Below are positions 1 through 9,024 of a stretch of DNA of 64,000 nucleotides, piece by piece. Position 1 is the first letter of the stretch. Each line of letters begins with the position of its first letter. A program made the translations under genes and the position numbers. The notes under the pieces were generated by a model. The model ran no database searches. It saw only the letters and a program-made list of their open reading frames with translations, and had not been told where the DNA came from. Source of the DNA: Cytobacillus horneckiae (GTDB taxonomy: Bacteria > Bacillota > Bacilli > Bacillales > Cytobacillaceae); NCBI RefSeq assembly GCF_002835735.1, contig NZ_PISD01000007.1, positions 148,466 to 212,465 on the forward strand, in the 5' to 3' direction.

Positions 1-1171
1 AATCTACATATTGAAGAAGCTTTTCGTCTTTCACAACAAGCTGCTCTGTTACTTTTTGCTTTTCTCCATTCGTTCTGAAAAAGAGGGCAGGCTGTTTAGG
101 GAGATCTTGTAAAGATTCTCCTTCTGCGATAAATATTCCGCTCATATTGTCGCGCTTCTCTTCCACTTGAACGATATCTGTACCGATTATTTGGAACCCT
201 TTGATTGTAAACGGATTGATTTCATCGAGCGCATACACAGCAGGTTTGTTTTCAGTAAATATAGCTGTTGCGGTATTATCGGCATGATAGCCATCATCCA
301 CTTCAACTATCGCTTCATAATAAGACTGTGGAGGAAGGTCCTCTATATTGACAATTAATTGTTCATTGCCAGGAATAGTAACTTCTTCATTAAACCATTC
401 GCTATTCTCAGTTCGTACTGAAAAGCTTGCTTTCATTTCTGAAGCGGTTTGATTTTCTATAACAGCCACTCCAGCAATTTTTCCATCAATGGCCGCAACA
501 CCAAAGGATTGCAGAGAAATATTTTGAGTTTTGCCACCCGTGTTATGCACTTCTGCATATTGATCATTAAGAAGCTCTCTCACCTCTTGTTTTTTTACAC
601 CATCAGAAAAAATATGTATAGCTGTATCCTTACTATCTGCAATAGAAGCAGCCAGATTTAAAGTTTTATCGATGTTTTCATGATTGTAATTAACTTCAAG
701 ACTTTTAATCTTCTCGTTAATAACCGCCTTATCGTCTTCTCTATTTAACAGAATGGAAGGCTTATCACCTGCTTGAATAAGCGTTACATCTTGCCCATTC
801 ATCTTTTTAATTAATTCGCTCATCATTTCTTTCGCTTTATCAAACCTTGTCCCATCCTCAGATACTACAGACATCGACGCTGAAGTATCTACGATAAAGA
901 TTAAATGCTCCCCCTTTACTTGCTGTCCGAGAAAAATAGGACGCACAAGCGCAAACATTAATAATAGGAGCGCCAAAATTTGAAGCCAAAAAATCAAGTT
1001 TTGCTGCAGCTGCTTAAGCCACGGCGAAGCCTGCCATTCATTTAAGACCTGCTGCCACAGCATATTTGAAGCGACCGCTTGCTCCTTATACTGTTTTCGA
1101 AAAAAATAAAAGAGTATAACCGCAGCAATAAAGATGCTGAATACGAAAAAATAAGGGTTTAAAAACTGCAT
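1..1171 (-). CDS. BatA-like von Willebrand A domain membrane protein (3' end outside window)
   Basis: The reading frame opens at an ATG at 1171 behind a good ribosome site (GAGAGGTGGAG) and runs off the window edge, so only about 390 N-terminal residues are seen. Two hydrophobic segments come first (about residues 8-24 and 58-81, the second ending before RPIFLGQQ). A von Willebrand A domain follows, beginning HLIFIVDTSASMS. DTSAS is the DxSxS part of a metal-binding MIDAS site. This layout matches the BatA/aerotolerance-type family, in which the A domain is membrane-tethered and binds protein partners. It is the last visible gene of the MoxR-DUF58 cluster, 72 nt downstream of the DUF58 gene. 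The partner or substrate is unknown. Confidence 0.85.
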   Translation of the reverse strand, partial: MQFLNPYFFVFSIFIAAVILFYFFRKQYKEQAVASNMLWQQVLNEWQASPWLKQLQQNLIFWLQILALLLLMFALVRPIFLGQQVKGEHLIFIVDTSASMSVVSEDGTRFDKAKEMMSELIKKMNGQDVTLIQAGDKPSILLNREDDKAVINEKIKSLEVNYNHENIDKTLNLAASIADSKDTAIHIFSDGVKKQEVRELLNDQYAEVHNTGGKTQNISLQSFGVAAIDGKIAGVAVIENQTASEMKASFSVRTENSEWFNEEVTIPGNEQLIVNIEDLPPQSYYEAIVEVDDGYHADNTATAIFTENKPAVYALDEINPFTIKGFQIIGTDIVQVEEKRDNMSGIFIAEGESLQDLPKQPALFFRTNGEKQKVTEQLVVKDEKLLQYVD

Positions 1172-1243
1172 CGCTCCACCTCTCTGTTCACTTAACATTC
1201 AAATGGAATAATCCCCCCAATTGAATACTACTATGCTATTTTA

Positions 1244-2110
1244 TTATTGAATTAATCCCTTTTTCACCATATCCCGTAATAAAAAAGCGTGCAGCTCCTT
1301 CTCTTCTGTCAATTGCAAAAAAGTGCCGCCATAGCGAAGGCATAGCAGCTCTAATTGCTCTGTATGCTCAACCATACGCCTCTGATAATCTCTTAAAATA
1401 GTATCATTCATGCTTACATTCACGGCAGTGTCTTTCTCGCTATCTATTAACTTCACATCTCCGCTATAAGTAGGTGTTATTTCTTCAGCTGCCAGCACTT
1501 GAAACATCCAAATCTCCTGTTTAAATGCCTTCATTTTTCTAAATACCGTTTCAAGATAGCCAATCTCTTCCATTCCATCTGTAATGAGAATGGACAATTG
1601 ATGCTTTTTGGCAAGGGATTGTTCAAGTATTTTTACAAAGCCACCGGATTTTACCTCAGTATCAAGGCTGATTATATCTAAAAAAGTTTTTTTGCTATAT
1701 ATAGCACCTTTTCTCTTCAAAGGATGAGTGTTGCTTGTAGGAATTAGTGAAAAAAACAGCCGGTCTTCTTCTTTAAGAACGAGATAGCTTAAGGCAGCAG
1801 CCAGTTTCTTTGCCAAATGCCACTTTGCAGCAATATGTCTCATTGAAGCCGTTCCATCTAGGTAAATGGCGATTGATATTTCCTGTTCATCTAAAAATCT
1901 TTTAATATAATGCTTCTGTGTTCTTCCATAAACATTCCAATCAATCAGCCTGACATCATCACCAGGCTGATATACTCGATAATCGGAAAACTCTAATGAT
2001 GAACCGAATTTACTTGATTGCCTCGACCCGTTATGAACCCCTCTTTTTTTTGAGCGTACAACTAGTCTTCTTTGCTGTAAGTTGCGCAAATACCCCTCCG
2101 ACCGATTCAT
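1244..2110 (-). CDS. DUF58 domain protein, partner of MoxR ATPase
   Basis: A 288-residue soluble protein with the DUF58 hallmark around residues 45-70 (DYRVYQPGDDVRLIDWNVYG). A degenerate von Willebrand A-like fold follows, in which the metal site reads YLDGTASM. DUF58 proteins are nearly always encoded beside a MoxR AAA+ ATPase and a vWA protein, as here, and the trio is thought to act in chaperone-like maturation of protein complexes. The start ATG overlaps the moxR stop by four bases (ATGA), which implies translational coupling. Function beyond the family association is inference. Confidence 0.9.
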   Translation of the reverse strand: MNRSEGYLRNLQQRRLVVRSKKRGVHNGSRQSSKFGSSLEFSDYRVYQPGDDVRLIDWNVYGRTQKHYIKRFLDEQEISIAIYLDGTASMRHIAAKWHLAKKLAAALSYLVLKEEDRLFFSLIPTSNTHPLKRKGAIYSKKTFLDIISLDTEVKSGGFVKILEQSLAKKHQLSILITDGMEEIGYLETVFRKMKAFKQEIWMFQVLAAEEITPTYSGDVKLIDSEKDTAVNVSMNDTILRDYQRRMVEHTEQLELLCLRYGGTFLQLTEEKELHAFLLRDMVKKGLIQ

Positions 2111-3108
2111 TTTGTTAAAGCCCCCACTTCTTCAATCAGTCGATCAATGATGATATCTGCTGTCATACCGTTTGCTTCCGCTTCAAAATTCAAGATAATG
2201 CGATGTCTTAATACCGCTTTAACTGTTTGCTTTAAATCGCCGATGGAAACATGATATCGACCAAGACAAAGCGCACGCGCCTTTGCCAGACTAATTAAAC
2301 TTTGCAGACCACGGGGGCCACTGCCATATTGAACATATTGTTTTACTATTTCCGGTGCATCAGTGGCACCTGGGTGGGTATAGGCAATGAGATCAACTGC
2401 ATATTCTATCAAGTCTTCAGAAATAATAATTTCTTTTGCCAGATTTTGCAGAAAGACAACATCTTGAACTCGGGCGACTTTTTCTAGCGATCTGCCAGAA
2501 GTTCCAGTCGTTCTCTTCACTATTTCTTTTAACTCAGCTTTCGTAGGATAGGTTACATCAACTTTGCAAATAAACCGGTCCGTCTGGGCCTCTGGCAATG
2601 GATATGTCCCTTCCATGTCAATCGGGTTTTGCGTTGCCAGAACAAAGAAAGGCTTTGCCATTTCTTTCGTTTCGCCCATGATAGTTACTGTTTTTTCCCC
2701 CATTGCTTCAAGCAATGCACTCTGTGTTTTTGGTGTCGCTCTATTAATTTCATCAGCTAAGACCATGTTGGCAAACAGCGGACCTTCATGAAAAATAAAG
2801 CTTTGTTTCCCTTTGTCATCAGGCTGCAAGAGCATCGTTCCTGTAATATCTGAAGGCATTATATCAGGTGTGAATTGAATTCGTGAAAATTTCAAATCAA
2901 GACATTCGGATATCGTTTTTACTAGCATTGTTTTACCGAGTCCAGGTAGTCCTTCTAATAGTACATGTCCACCTGCTAACATGCTCCACAAAACTTGGTC
3001 AATTACCTCTTCCTGCCCGACTATAAAGGTTTGCACTTCCTCTTTTACATTTAATATTAATTCAGCTGCTTGTGAAAACTCCCGTGCTTTTTCTTCTAAA
3101 ACAGACAT
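2107..3108 (-). CDS. MoxR family AAA+ ATPase
   Basis: A AAA+ ATPase of 333 residues. Walker A is GLPGLGKTML, Walker B is MVLADEINRA, and sensor 1 lies in ATQNPIDMEGTYPLPEAQ, followed by the TDRF segment typical of MoxR. The C-terminal lid domain (RHRIILNFEAEANG) is present. I chose the ATG at 3108 because AAGGAG lies 8 nt upstream; a GTG three codons earlier is also open. The start lies just past the stop of the upstream coiled-coil gene. MoxR ATPases work with vWA/DUF58 proteins on assembly or metal insertion of client complexes. The client here is unknown. Confidence 0.93.
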   Translation of the reverse strand: MSVLEEKAREFSQAAELILNVKEEVQTFIVGQEEVIDQVLWSMLAGGHVLLEGLPGLGKTMLVKTISECLDLKFSRIQFTPDIMPSDITGTMLLQPDDKGKQSFIFHEGPLFANMVLADEINRATPKTQSALLEAMGEKTVTIMGETKEMAKPFFVLATQNPIDMEGTYPLPEAQTDRFICKVDVTYPTKAELKEIVKRTTGTSGRSLEKVARVQDVVFLQNLAKEIIISEDLIEYAVDLIAYTHPGATDAPEIVKQYVQYGSGPRGLQSLISLAKARALCLGRYHVSIGDLKQTVKAVLRHRIILNFEAEANGMTADIIIDRLIEEVGALTK

Positions 3109-3113
3109 GTTGG

Positions 3114-4658
3114 TCACTCCTTATTCGGGTCGATATTTGTGAAATATAATTGGACGATTTCTTCTAAATCTGATGGCAATCTGTAGCGGTCAGTACTTTT
3201 GCGATAGGCTTCCTCATACTCTCGATACACTTCCTCATAAGGTCTGCTATTGCCTTTCATTACTGGACCTTCACTTTCATAAGATTCAACAGATTGCCCA
3301 TTTCCTAATTCTCCGTTCTCTGTTTCTACATTTTCCTTACCTTTGATCCGCTCTGGAATCGTCAGCAGCTCCCTTGAGCCCTGTCCAACACCAGCGCCAC
3401 CGCCTGAACCATTCCCTGATCCTGAACCACTCCCAGAACCTGAGCCACTGCCTGAGCCTGAGCCATTGCCTTGGCCGCTTCCACTACCTGAACCCTCACC
3501 CTCTCCTTCAGATTCACCATCATTTCCACTGCTATCATCAGATGTATCCGGTGGTGACTGGTTGGATTGGTTTCCTTGGCTATTTTGATTAGAGGACGGT
3601 GCAAAAGCTAGGTTTTTTGCAGGATTTCCAATAGCTGCCATTTGACTTTGCATAGAATTCCCAGCGCTTTGGATTGCATTTTGCGCGGCCGCTAATTGTT
3701 TTAATAATTCCTCTGAATTAAGCGCATCTTCTAATTGTAGAACGAGTTTTTCCAAATCTTCTTCAGATAATTGTCCTTTTGATTCTGCCATTTCGCTCAA
3801 CAGATCCTTTTGCTCTTTGGTTAATTTCTCCCAATCCTTGTTTAAGGCAGCCAGCTCCTTCTTAAAATCATCCAGCTGTTTTTCATTAAGAAGTTTTGCT
3901 AAGTTCCCCATATCCTGTTCATTAAGCTCTGTCTTCCGCTGTTCCAATAATTCGAGTTTTTCTTTTTCCTTCATCTGTTGAAGCTCGATGTTCTTCATTT
4001 CTTTTGCCAGTTCCTCAAGCGCAGCTTCAGCAGTTTTTTGCTGTGACATTTTTTTCTTTGCTTCTTCAATTTTTTTCTTTACTTCAGGATTTTCTTCTTC
4101 CTTTACTTTCTCAGCTAGCTTTTTTTCCGCTTCTTCAATAAGTGCTTTTTCATTTTCAAGCTGACCAGCGAGCTTCATCGTTTCATTTGGGAAACTATAT
4201 AGCAGAACACTTCCAGCAGCAAAGGCTGCGAATAATAGCAGTAATCTTGGATGGAACCACTTCTTTTTTCTTTTTAAGACATGTTCTGATTCACGTTTCA
4301 TAAACTGAACAGCATCATCAAGCTGCAGCTCAGCCATCAAGCTCTCTTCATTCATAAATGACGCAGCGGTTATTACGCGGTCATCTGATACATAGCGATT
4401 ATAAATAAGAGCAGCTTGTTTCAATGTTGGCCGTGCTCTCCATATTCGAATGAAAAACAAGACTGTCGCAGCTAAAAAGACACCAATTACATAATTAAGC
4501 AAATACGGTATCACTATGAATCTTGAAAGCAGCAAAAGAAAAAGCGTGGCCGCCCCAAAAATAAACAGGAGCAGCTGCAGCTCTTTCAAGATGACTTCTA
4601 ATAAAAGCTGGCGTTTGACCGGTTTTAAAAGCTTAATGAATCTATTCTTATTAGTCAT
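3114..4658 (-). CDS. membrane-anchored coiled-coil protein with Ser/Gly-rich linker
   Basis: About 514 residues with no family I can name firmly. Hydrophobic segments lie near residues 25-70 and 140-160. A long charged Lys/Glu coiled coil (about 165-340) follows, then an Asn/Gln/Ser-rich stretch, a run of alternating Gly and Ser of about 50 residues, and a conserved-looking acidic tail with RPYEEVYREYEEAYR. The start at 4658 is chosen because AAAGGA lies 9 nt upstream; an ATG three codons earlier has no spacing from it. Its stop nearly abuts moxR, so it belongs to that operon. The coiled coil on a membrane anchor suggests a structural or scaffold role, which is inference. Confidence 0.8.
   Translation of the reverse strand: MTNKNRFIKLLKPVKRQLLLEVILKELQLLLFIFGAATLFLLLLSRFIVIPYLLNYVIGVFLAATVLFFIRIWRARPTLKQAALIYNRYVSDDRVITAASFMNEESLMAELQLDDAVQFMKRESEHVLKRKKKWFHPRLLLLFAAFAAGSVLLYSFPNETMKLAGQLENEKALIEEAEKKLAEKVKEEENPEVKKKIEEAKKKMSQQKTAEAALEELAKEMKNIELQQMKEKEKLELLEQRKTELNEQDMGNLAKLLNEKQLDDFKKELAALNKDWEKLTKEQKDLLSEMAESKGQLSEEDLEKLVLQLEDALNSEELLKQLAAAQNAIQSAGNSMQSQMAAIGNPAKNLAFAPSSNQNSQGNQSNQSPPDTSDDSSGNDGESEGEGEGSGSGSGQGNGSGSGSGSGSGSGSGSGNGSGGGAGVGQGSRELLTIPERIKGKENVETENGELGNGQSVESYESEGPVMKGNSRPYEEVYREYEEAYRKSTDRYRLPSDLEEIVQLYFTNIDPNKE
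3375..3530 (-). repeat. tandem Gly-Ser codon repeat inside the coiled-coil gene
   Basis: Within the gene spanning 3114-4658 the DNA is a run of near-identical hexamers encoding Gly-Ser (plus-strand units such as GAGCCT and GAACCA). It gives an uninterrupted GSGSGS block flanked by Glu/Gly-rich units. The repeat is in frame. Such repeats change length by replication slippage, so linker length may vary between strains. The antisense frames here give spurious proline-rich open frames. Confidence 0.75.
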
Positions 4659-4716
4659 TAAGTTCATTCCTTTTTAGATTGAATAAAGTAAAGCTTCAAT
4701 CAGTGTGGTTTTCCTC

Positions 4717-4839
4717 TACCGCACTAAATAGTTAGTCTGTGCCCGGAGGATGCGGGTCACTTAGACGATACCGCGAGCCGTGGCGTATTTAGTCTAAGTT
4801 TTAATAATCCGGACTTTCACAGGCAGTTATCCACCACCT
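4717..4839 (-). ncRNA. structured intergenic RNA-like element, Bacillaceae-1-like (copy A)
   Basis: On the minus strand this stretch aligns along its length with 13995-14107 on the plus strand. Shared parts include AATAATCxGGA, a stem CTTAGAC/GTCTAAG, TGACCCGCATCCT and ACTGCCTGT. Copy A carries T-A where copy B carries C-G at the third pair of that stem, a compensatory change. The next hairpin has an ATCCT loop (CCCGCATCCTCCGGG). Two RUCCU terminal loops are the published hallmark of the Bacillaceae-1 RNA motif; only one is retained here. It lies between the ABC permease and the coiled-coil gene. Assignment to the Rfam family is inference. Confidence 0.5.
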
Positions 4840-4856
4840 AAGCTTCTTTGTAAAAA

Positions 4857-5714
4857 CTATTTTCCTTTTTTCATATTTGGACGAAGCTTCTTAATACTGA
4901 AAAGAATCGCTCCGATAAAAATAACTGTATAAGAAAGCGTATAGGATACCCAAAGCGGTGTTTTAATACCTGTGATTCGATAAATTTCATCATGTATACC
5001 CGGTTCAAATGATCCTGCCAGCACGATAACTGGATTTAGCATTGCTGTAAAATATGCATATGGCACTGTCGGCGGCGTGCTTGCTGTGGATGTATTATAA
5101 TAACCTTGGCCAAATTGAAGCAATATTAACGTTAAGAAAGCTGTTCCGCCTACAAGAAAAAGCGTGACCGCATAAGTTGTAACCATTGAAACAATCGTCT
5201 TCCTAATCAAGGTGGAGAAAAGCACACCTAAACTTCCAAACCCAAGAATGGTAAAAGAATAATAAACAACAGTTGTTAACACTTGTTGAGGTGAAATCCC
5301 TCCATATAAGAATACAAAGCTATACAGTGGCAGGCTTGCAATAATTAAGAGCATTAAAAATGATATAGACGAAATCAGTTTTGATAATATAATACTTGCT
5401 GAACTTTGAGCCGTCGTTAGCATAATATTCAACGTTTGTCTTTCTCTTTCACTTGAAATTACACCAGCAGTTAATCCCGGCGTGATAAAAAGAATTAAAA
5501 TGAGCTGTAAAACGGAGAGCATCATAAACATCATTCGGCTTTGTTCCGGTTTAAAAAAGCCTTGTGAGCTAGTTAAAGATTCAATAAAGACAAAACCAAC
5601 GATTAAAATTGCCAGGGCAAGCAAATAAAATAACAGGCCAAGAAAGCTCTTATACGAGCGGAACCTTAACTTAAATTCTTTATTTAATACCGGATTGATG
5701 ACAAAGTTTTTCAA
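4857..5714 (-). CDS. ABC-2 type transporter permease
   Basis: A 285-residue polytopic membrane protein with about six hydrophobic segments. The motif GVISSERERQTLNIMLTT after the second segment is typical of ABC-2 permeases of the NosY/GldF kind. Translation starts at TTG (5714), which overlaps the stop of the upstream ATPase gene as TTGA, with AAAGGAGTGGAG just upstream. It pairs with the ATPase to form an exporter. The cargo is not predictable. Downstream lies a structured intergenic element, so transcription into the coiled-coil gene may be modulated there. Confidence 0.92.
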   Translation of the reverse strand: MKNFVINPVLNKEFKLRFRSYKSFLGLLFYLLALAILIVGFVFIESLTSSQGFFKPEQSRMMFMMLSVLQLILILFITPGLTAGVISSERERQTLNIMLTTAQSSASIILSKLISSISFLMLLIIASLPLYSFVFLYGGISPQQVLTTVVYYSFTILGFGSLGVLFSTLIRKTIVSMVTTYAVTLFLVGGTAFLTLILLQFGQGYYNTSTASTPPTVPYAYFTAMLNPVIVLAGSFEPGIHDEIYRITGIKTPLWVSYTLSYTVIFIGAILFSIKKLRPNMKKGK

Positions 5715-6646
5715 GACAGCTCCACTCCTTTCGTGATTTCCATAAAGATATCTTCAAGGTCAACCTGCGCTTCTGCAAAGCTTCTGATCGCCAGACCATA
5801 ATTGATTGCACTGCGCAGCAGCTCGACCTGCTCTTGCTCAGTTCCTTTGAATGTAAACTCAATTGCGTGCTGTTCAGGCAAATACTGTAGTCTTGCTACT
5901 AACGGGTCATCCTCAAAAAAAGCAATCGCATTTTCTGCACGTCCAGTGAGGATGACTGTTATCACTTTTTCACCTTTTAGCTGCGCTTGGATTTCTGCTA
6001 CCCCACCTTCAGCAACAAGCTTTCCTTGGTCAATGATGCCGATACGATCACACATTTCCGCAAGCTCAGGCAAAATATGTGAAGAAATTAAAATGGTTTT
6101 CCCCATTTCCTTTAACTCTTTTAAAATCTCGCGCATTTCAATTCTCGCTCTCGGATCTAACCCTGACGCAGGTTCATCTAATATCAGCACCTCTGGGTCA
6201 TGGATTAAACTTCTTGCTAAACATAAACGCTGTTTCATGCCACGCGAAAGCAAATCCACATATGCGTCCCGCTTATGCGTTAAATTCACTAAATCTAACA
6301 GTTGAGGAATTAATTTTTCTCTTTCTGTTAAAGGGATGCCATAGCTCGCTCCATAAAAATGAAGGTATTCACTTGCCTTCAGCTGGTCATAAACGCCGAA
6401 AAAGTCAGGCATGTAGCCAATCTGTCTGCGAACCATCTTCGCTTCGTTTTGCACATTATAGCCGTTCACAAAGGCTGTTCCGGATGTTGGTGCAAGTAAA
6501 GTTGCCAAAATCGAGAACGTTGTCGATTTACCTGCACCATTTTGTCCAACAAACCCAAATACCGTTCCTTTTTCAATTTTTAAACTCAATGAATCAAGCG
6601 CAGTAAATTTCCCATAACGTTTTGTTAACTCTATCGTTTCTATCAT
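5711..6646 (-). CDS. ABC transporter ATP-binding protein
   Basis: A 311-residue ABC ATPase. Walker A is GFVGQNGAGKST (about 31-42), the Q-loop is near IGYMPDFFGVYDQL, the signature is DLLSRGMKQRLCLARSL, Walker B is VLILDEPASGLDPRAR, and the H-loop lies in ISSHILPELAEMCD. A C-terminal extension of about 90 residues is of the kind common in ABC-2 export ATPases. The ATG overlaps the upstream large-protein gene by four bases. With the following permease it makes a complete exporter. It closely resembles ATPases from GldA/NatA-like systems, but substrate specificity cannot be read from it. Confidence 0.95.
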   Translation of the reverse strand: MIETIELTKRYGKFTALDSLSLKIEKGTVFGFVGQNGAGKSTTFSILATLLAPTSGTAFVNGYNVQNEAKMVRRQIGYMPDFFGVYDQLKASEYLHFYGASYGIPLTEREKLIPQLLDLVNLTHKRDAYVDLLSRGMKQRLCLARSLIHDPEVLILDEPASGLDPRARIEMREILKELKEMGKTILISSHILPELAEMCDRIGIIDQGKLVAEGGVAEIQAQLKGEKVITVILTGRAENAIAFFEDDPLVARLQYLPEQHAIEFTFKGTEQEQVELLRSAINYGLAIRSFAEAQVDLEDIFMEITKGVELS

Positions 6647-9024
6647 GGTGTCACTTCCCCTTTAATCGTAATATTCGGCAATTGGGTATAAGGATCTCCG
6701 TTTGAATTTTTGTTAAACTTAATGATTAATTCACCTTTTTCGGATATATATTCATCGATTGAGTCCTTTTCTTTAAGGTGGAAAGAATTGTTTTTGCTAA
6801 GATCAATGTCAATCCATTCATTTTCCCTTTGATGATAAATTGAATATTTAACACCGTAACTATTCATCGTAAGCTTTATTTCATCTAATCTATAATTCTT
6901 TCCAATCATCTCTGTCGGCAATTGATAAATATAATCATATTCGCCGTCATCTAAAAGTGCTTCATTATTTGCAGTGCTGTACCAATCCTCATGAACTTGG
7001 CCATCAATTATTTTAAAGCGGGCATTTAGATGATCATTTTTCAAAGTGAACTTCCCGGTAATTTCTTGTTTAGCATCCGTTTTTTCAATAATAAGGTTAA
7101 GATTATGCTGCTTTTCTTTGTTGTCTTCCATTTTTATATCAATGACCGGTTCTGTTAATACGCCTGCAAGCACAGGCTTGTTGTCTTTGTATGTTTGATC
7201 AAGCAGGAAGGTGGATGCCGCAGAGAATAACCTTTCTTGCTTCATCTCATTGATGTCCTGTTGGTTAGATCCTCCGTAGCCATTTGAATATGGACGGGTA
7301 AGAAAGCTCGATTTTACTTCTGCTTTGACAGATATCGTTTCTCCCTTGTTCACCGGTCCTAGCTTTACTTGACGGTTTCCAGTCCATAGATAAAGCTCGG
7401 CAAAATCATAACCATATAGATTTTCCACCGTTCCCGTCAATTGGCCATTCTTAAAGGTTAAATCGGCTTTAAACGAGCCAGCAGACTCGTGCTGTGCAGG
7501 GCCATATACCGTTTTAGCAGACCAGTATTCTATACTAGGAAATATGACACGATCCCTCTTCGTTTTGTTCTCCATCACAGCACCTCTTAATGGTTCAAAG
7601 CTGGTCGTATTCATTGTACTCATTACTGGCGTAAATTCATTCTTCGGATAGCTTACTGTATAAGCTCCCTGTTTATTTGCGAGCGTTGTCACTGATTGAT
7701 AGCCTTTCAGCTGTTGTTGATCTTGAATATAAAATCCCATTTGATTCATTTGCGGATTTCCTAATCTATCCTTCGCACCAATCGCGAAGATGACAACTGC
7801 CATAACAAGCGAAATGGATGGAATAATCCACCATGTTTGCTCCCTTTTATCTAGCTTTCGAAGAATAAAATATAGAATAGGTACAACAAGGATAATATAG
7901 CCTGTTAACAGAGCGATTAATACGCCAATTGAAAAGCTTGATGACGGAAAATATTCATTTACTTCTGCAAAATCCCAATAAAGCTGATCCAGCATATCTG
8001 AGCCATAATAGCCACTTGTAATATTGCTTATATCCGCATGTTTTAATAACTCATCAAACCAATCACTATAATTGGGCCATGAAGATAACGGCTCATCCCC
8101 TAATGAGAATGCCGTTTGCAAAATAATGCCCTGTCCATGCGCTTTCTTAACGACTGCTGGCGTTTCACCGCTCTCTGTCAGTACGGCCGCATCTTTTCCA
8201 AGGTCTCCAGTAAATAATTGCAATTCCTTTAACGGAAAATCTTTATCTTTATTTATATTTAAAAAGGATGCATCACCCTTTGTTTCATTATTTGTATGTA
8301 GCGGCAGTATTGAATAAAGCGAACCATAAAACTGGCTTGCATTTGGCGTTCCACCAGCAATTAATACGCCTCCGCCAGCAATCCATTCGCTTATTGCCGT
8401 TTGCTGCTCTTCTGATAGAGCGGAAACAGCAAATTTATCAATTAGTAAAACATCAAGCGATTGTAAACTTAATGCATGTTTCGGAACTTGCTCTTCTTTT
8501 ATATGCACCATTTGCGTCTGTGCTTTTGGAAGAACCCTTAACTCTTTTAAGCGATCGTATTGTACACTTAAAACGCCAATTACGTTATCGCCCATATCAA
8601 TAAATTTCGGTTTAATTGTTTTGTCGCCTTTATAGGCAACTGCCTTTCCATCTCGCCAATCACCTTTATACAAATGAATGGTTGGTTCATTTTGATAATA
8701 GGACTGGTGATCTTCCGTGACACCAGGTATGGCGACTTCAAATTCTTTCGAGCTGTTGGCAGGCAGTTCTATTTTAACTGGTACTGCGCCACCAGCATTA
8801 TATGTAGGATAAAACTCTACAAGCAGATAACCGCTAAAATCTCCTCCTGAATTTTCTGCTGTAATTTTTAACGGAAAACCTTCTCCTCTTTTTACTTTCC
8901 CGTCAAAACCCGCATCGACAGATATTTTTATTTTTTCTGCCGAAGCAGCAGCGGGCTGTGTCCAATTGAAGCAAAGCAGGACAGTAAATAATGTTATAAT
9001 GGCTATTTTTACTCTTTTCCGCAC
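6643..9024 (-). CDS. large exported membrane protein with glutaminase-like fold, first gene of the MoxR/ABC cluster
   Basis: A 793-residue protein starting at GTG with AGGGGGAG upstream. A signal peptide (residues 1-28, ending PAAASA) leads into an extracellular beta-rich region. A Rossmann/glutamine-amidotransferase-like segment follows (about 145-310, with SEWIAGGGVLIAGG), without an obvious catalytic Cys-His-Glu triad. Two membrane segments lie near 364-388 and 398-416, and a second long extracellular domain runs to the C terminus. Similar proteins occur next to ABC-2 exporters and MoxR clusters in Bacilli. Its four-base overlap with the ATPase gene places it in the operon. The biochemical role is unknown. 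Confidence 0.85.
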   Translation of the reverse strand: MRKRVKIAIITLFTVLLCFNWTQPAAASAEKIKISVDAGFDGKVKRGEGFPLKITAENSGGDFSGYLLVEFYPTYNAGGAVPVKIELPANSSKEFEVAIPGVTEDHQSYYQNEPTIHLYKGDWRDGKAVAYKGDKTIKPKFIDMGDNVIGVLSVQYDRLKELRVLPKAQTQMVHIKEEQVPKHALSLQSLDVLLIDKFAVSALSEEQQTAISEWIAGGGVLIAGGTPNASQFYGSLYSILPLHTNNETKGDASFLNINKDKDFPLKELQLFTGDLGKDAAVLTESGETPAVVKKAHGQGIILQTAFSLGDEPLSSWPNYSDWFDELLKHADISNITSGYYGSDMLDQLYWDFAEVNEYFPSSSFSIGVLIALLTGYIILVVPILYFILRKLDKREQTWWIIPSISLVMAVVIFAIGAKDRLGNPQMNQMGFYIQDQQQLKGYQSVTTLANKQGAYTVSYPKNEFTPVMSTMNTTSFEPLRGAVMENKTKRDRVIFPSIEYWSAKTVYGPAQHESAGSFKADLTFKNGQLTGTVENLYGYDFAELYLWTGNRQVKLGPVNKGETISVKAEVKSSFLTRPYSNGYGGSNQQDINEMKQERLFSAASTFLLDQTYKDNKPVLAGVLTEPVIDIKMEDNKEKQHNLNLIIEKTDAKQEITGKFTLKNDHLNARFKIIDGQVHEDWYSTANNEALLDDGEYDYIYQLPTEMIGKNYRLDEIKLTMNSYGVKYSIYHQRENEWIDIDLSKNNSFHLKEKDSIDEYISEKGELIIKFNKNSNGDPYTQLPNITIKGEVTP

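Noticed and set aside
3343..3604. Proline-rich and Ala/Gln-rich open frames on both strands
   Set aside because: They arise from reading the Gly-Ser repeat of the coiled-coil gene in other frames.
5802..6606. Long plus-strand open frames opposite the ABC ATPase gene
   Set aside because: They are antisense shadows of a strongly conserved minus-strand gene, with no ribosome site and low-complexity Ser-rich content.
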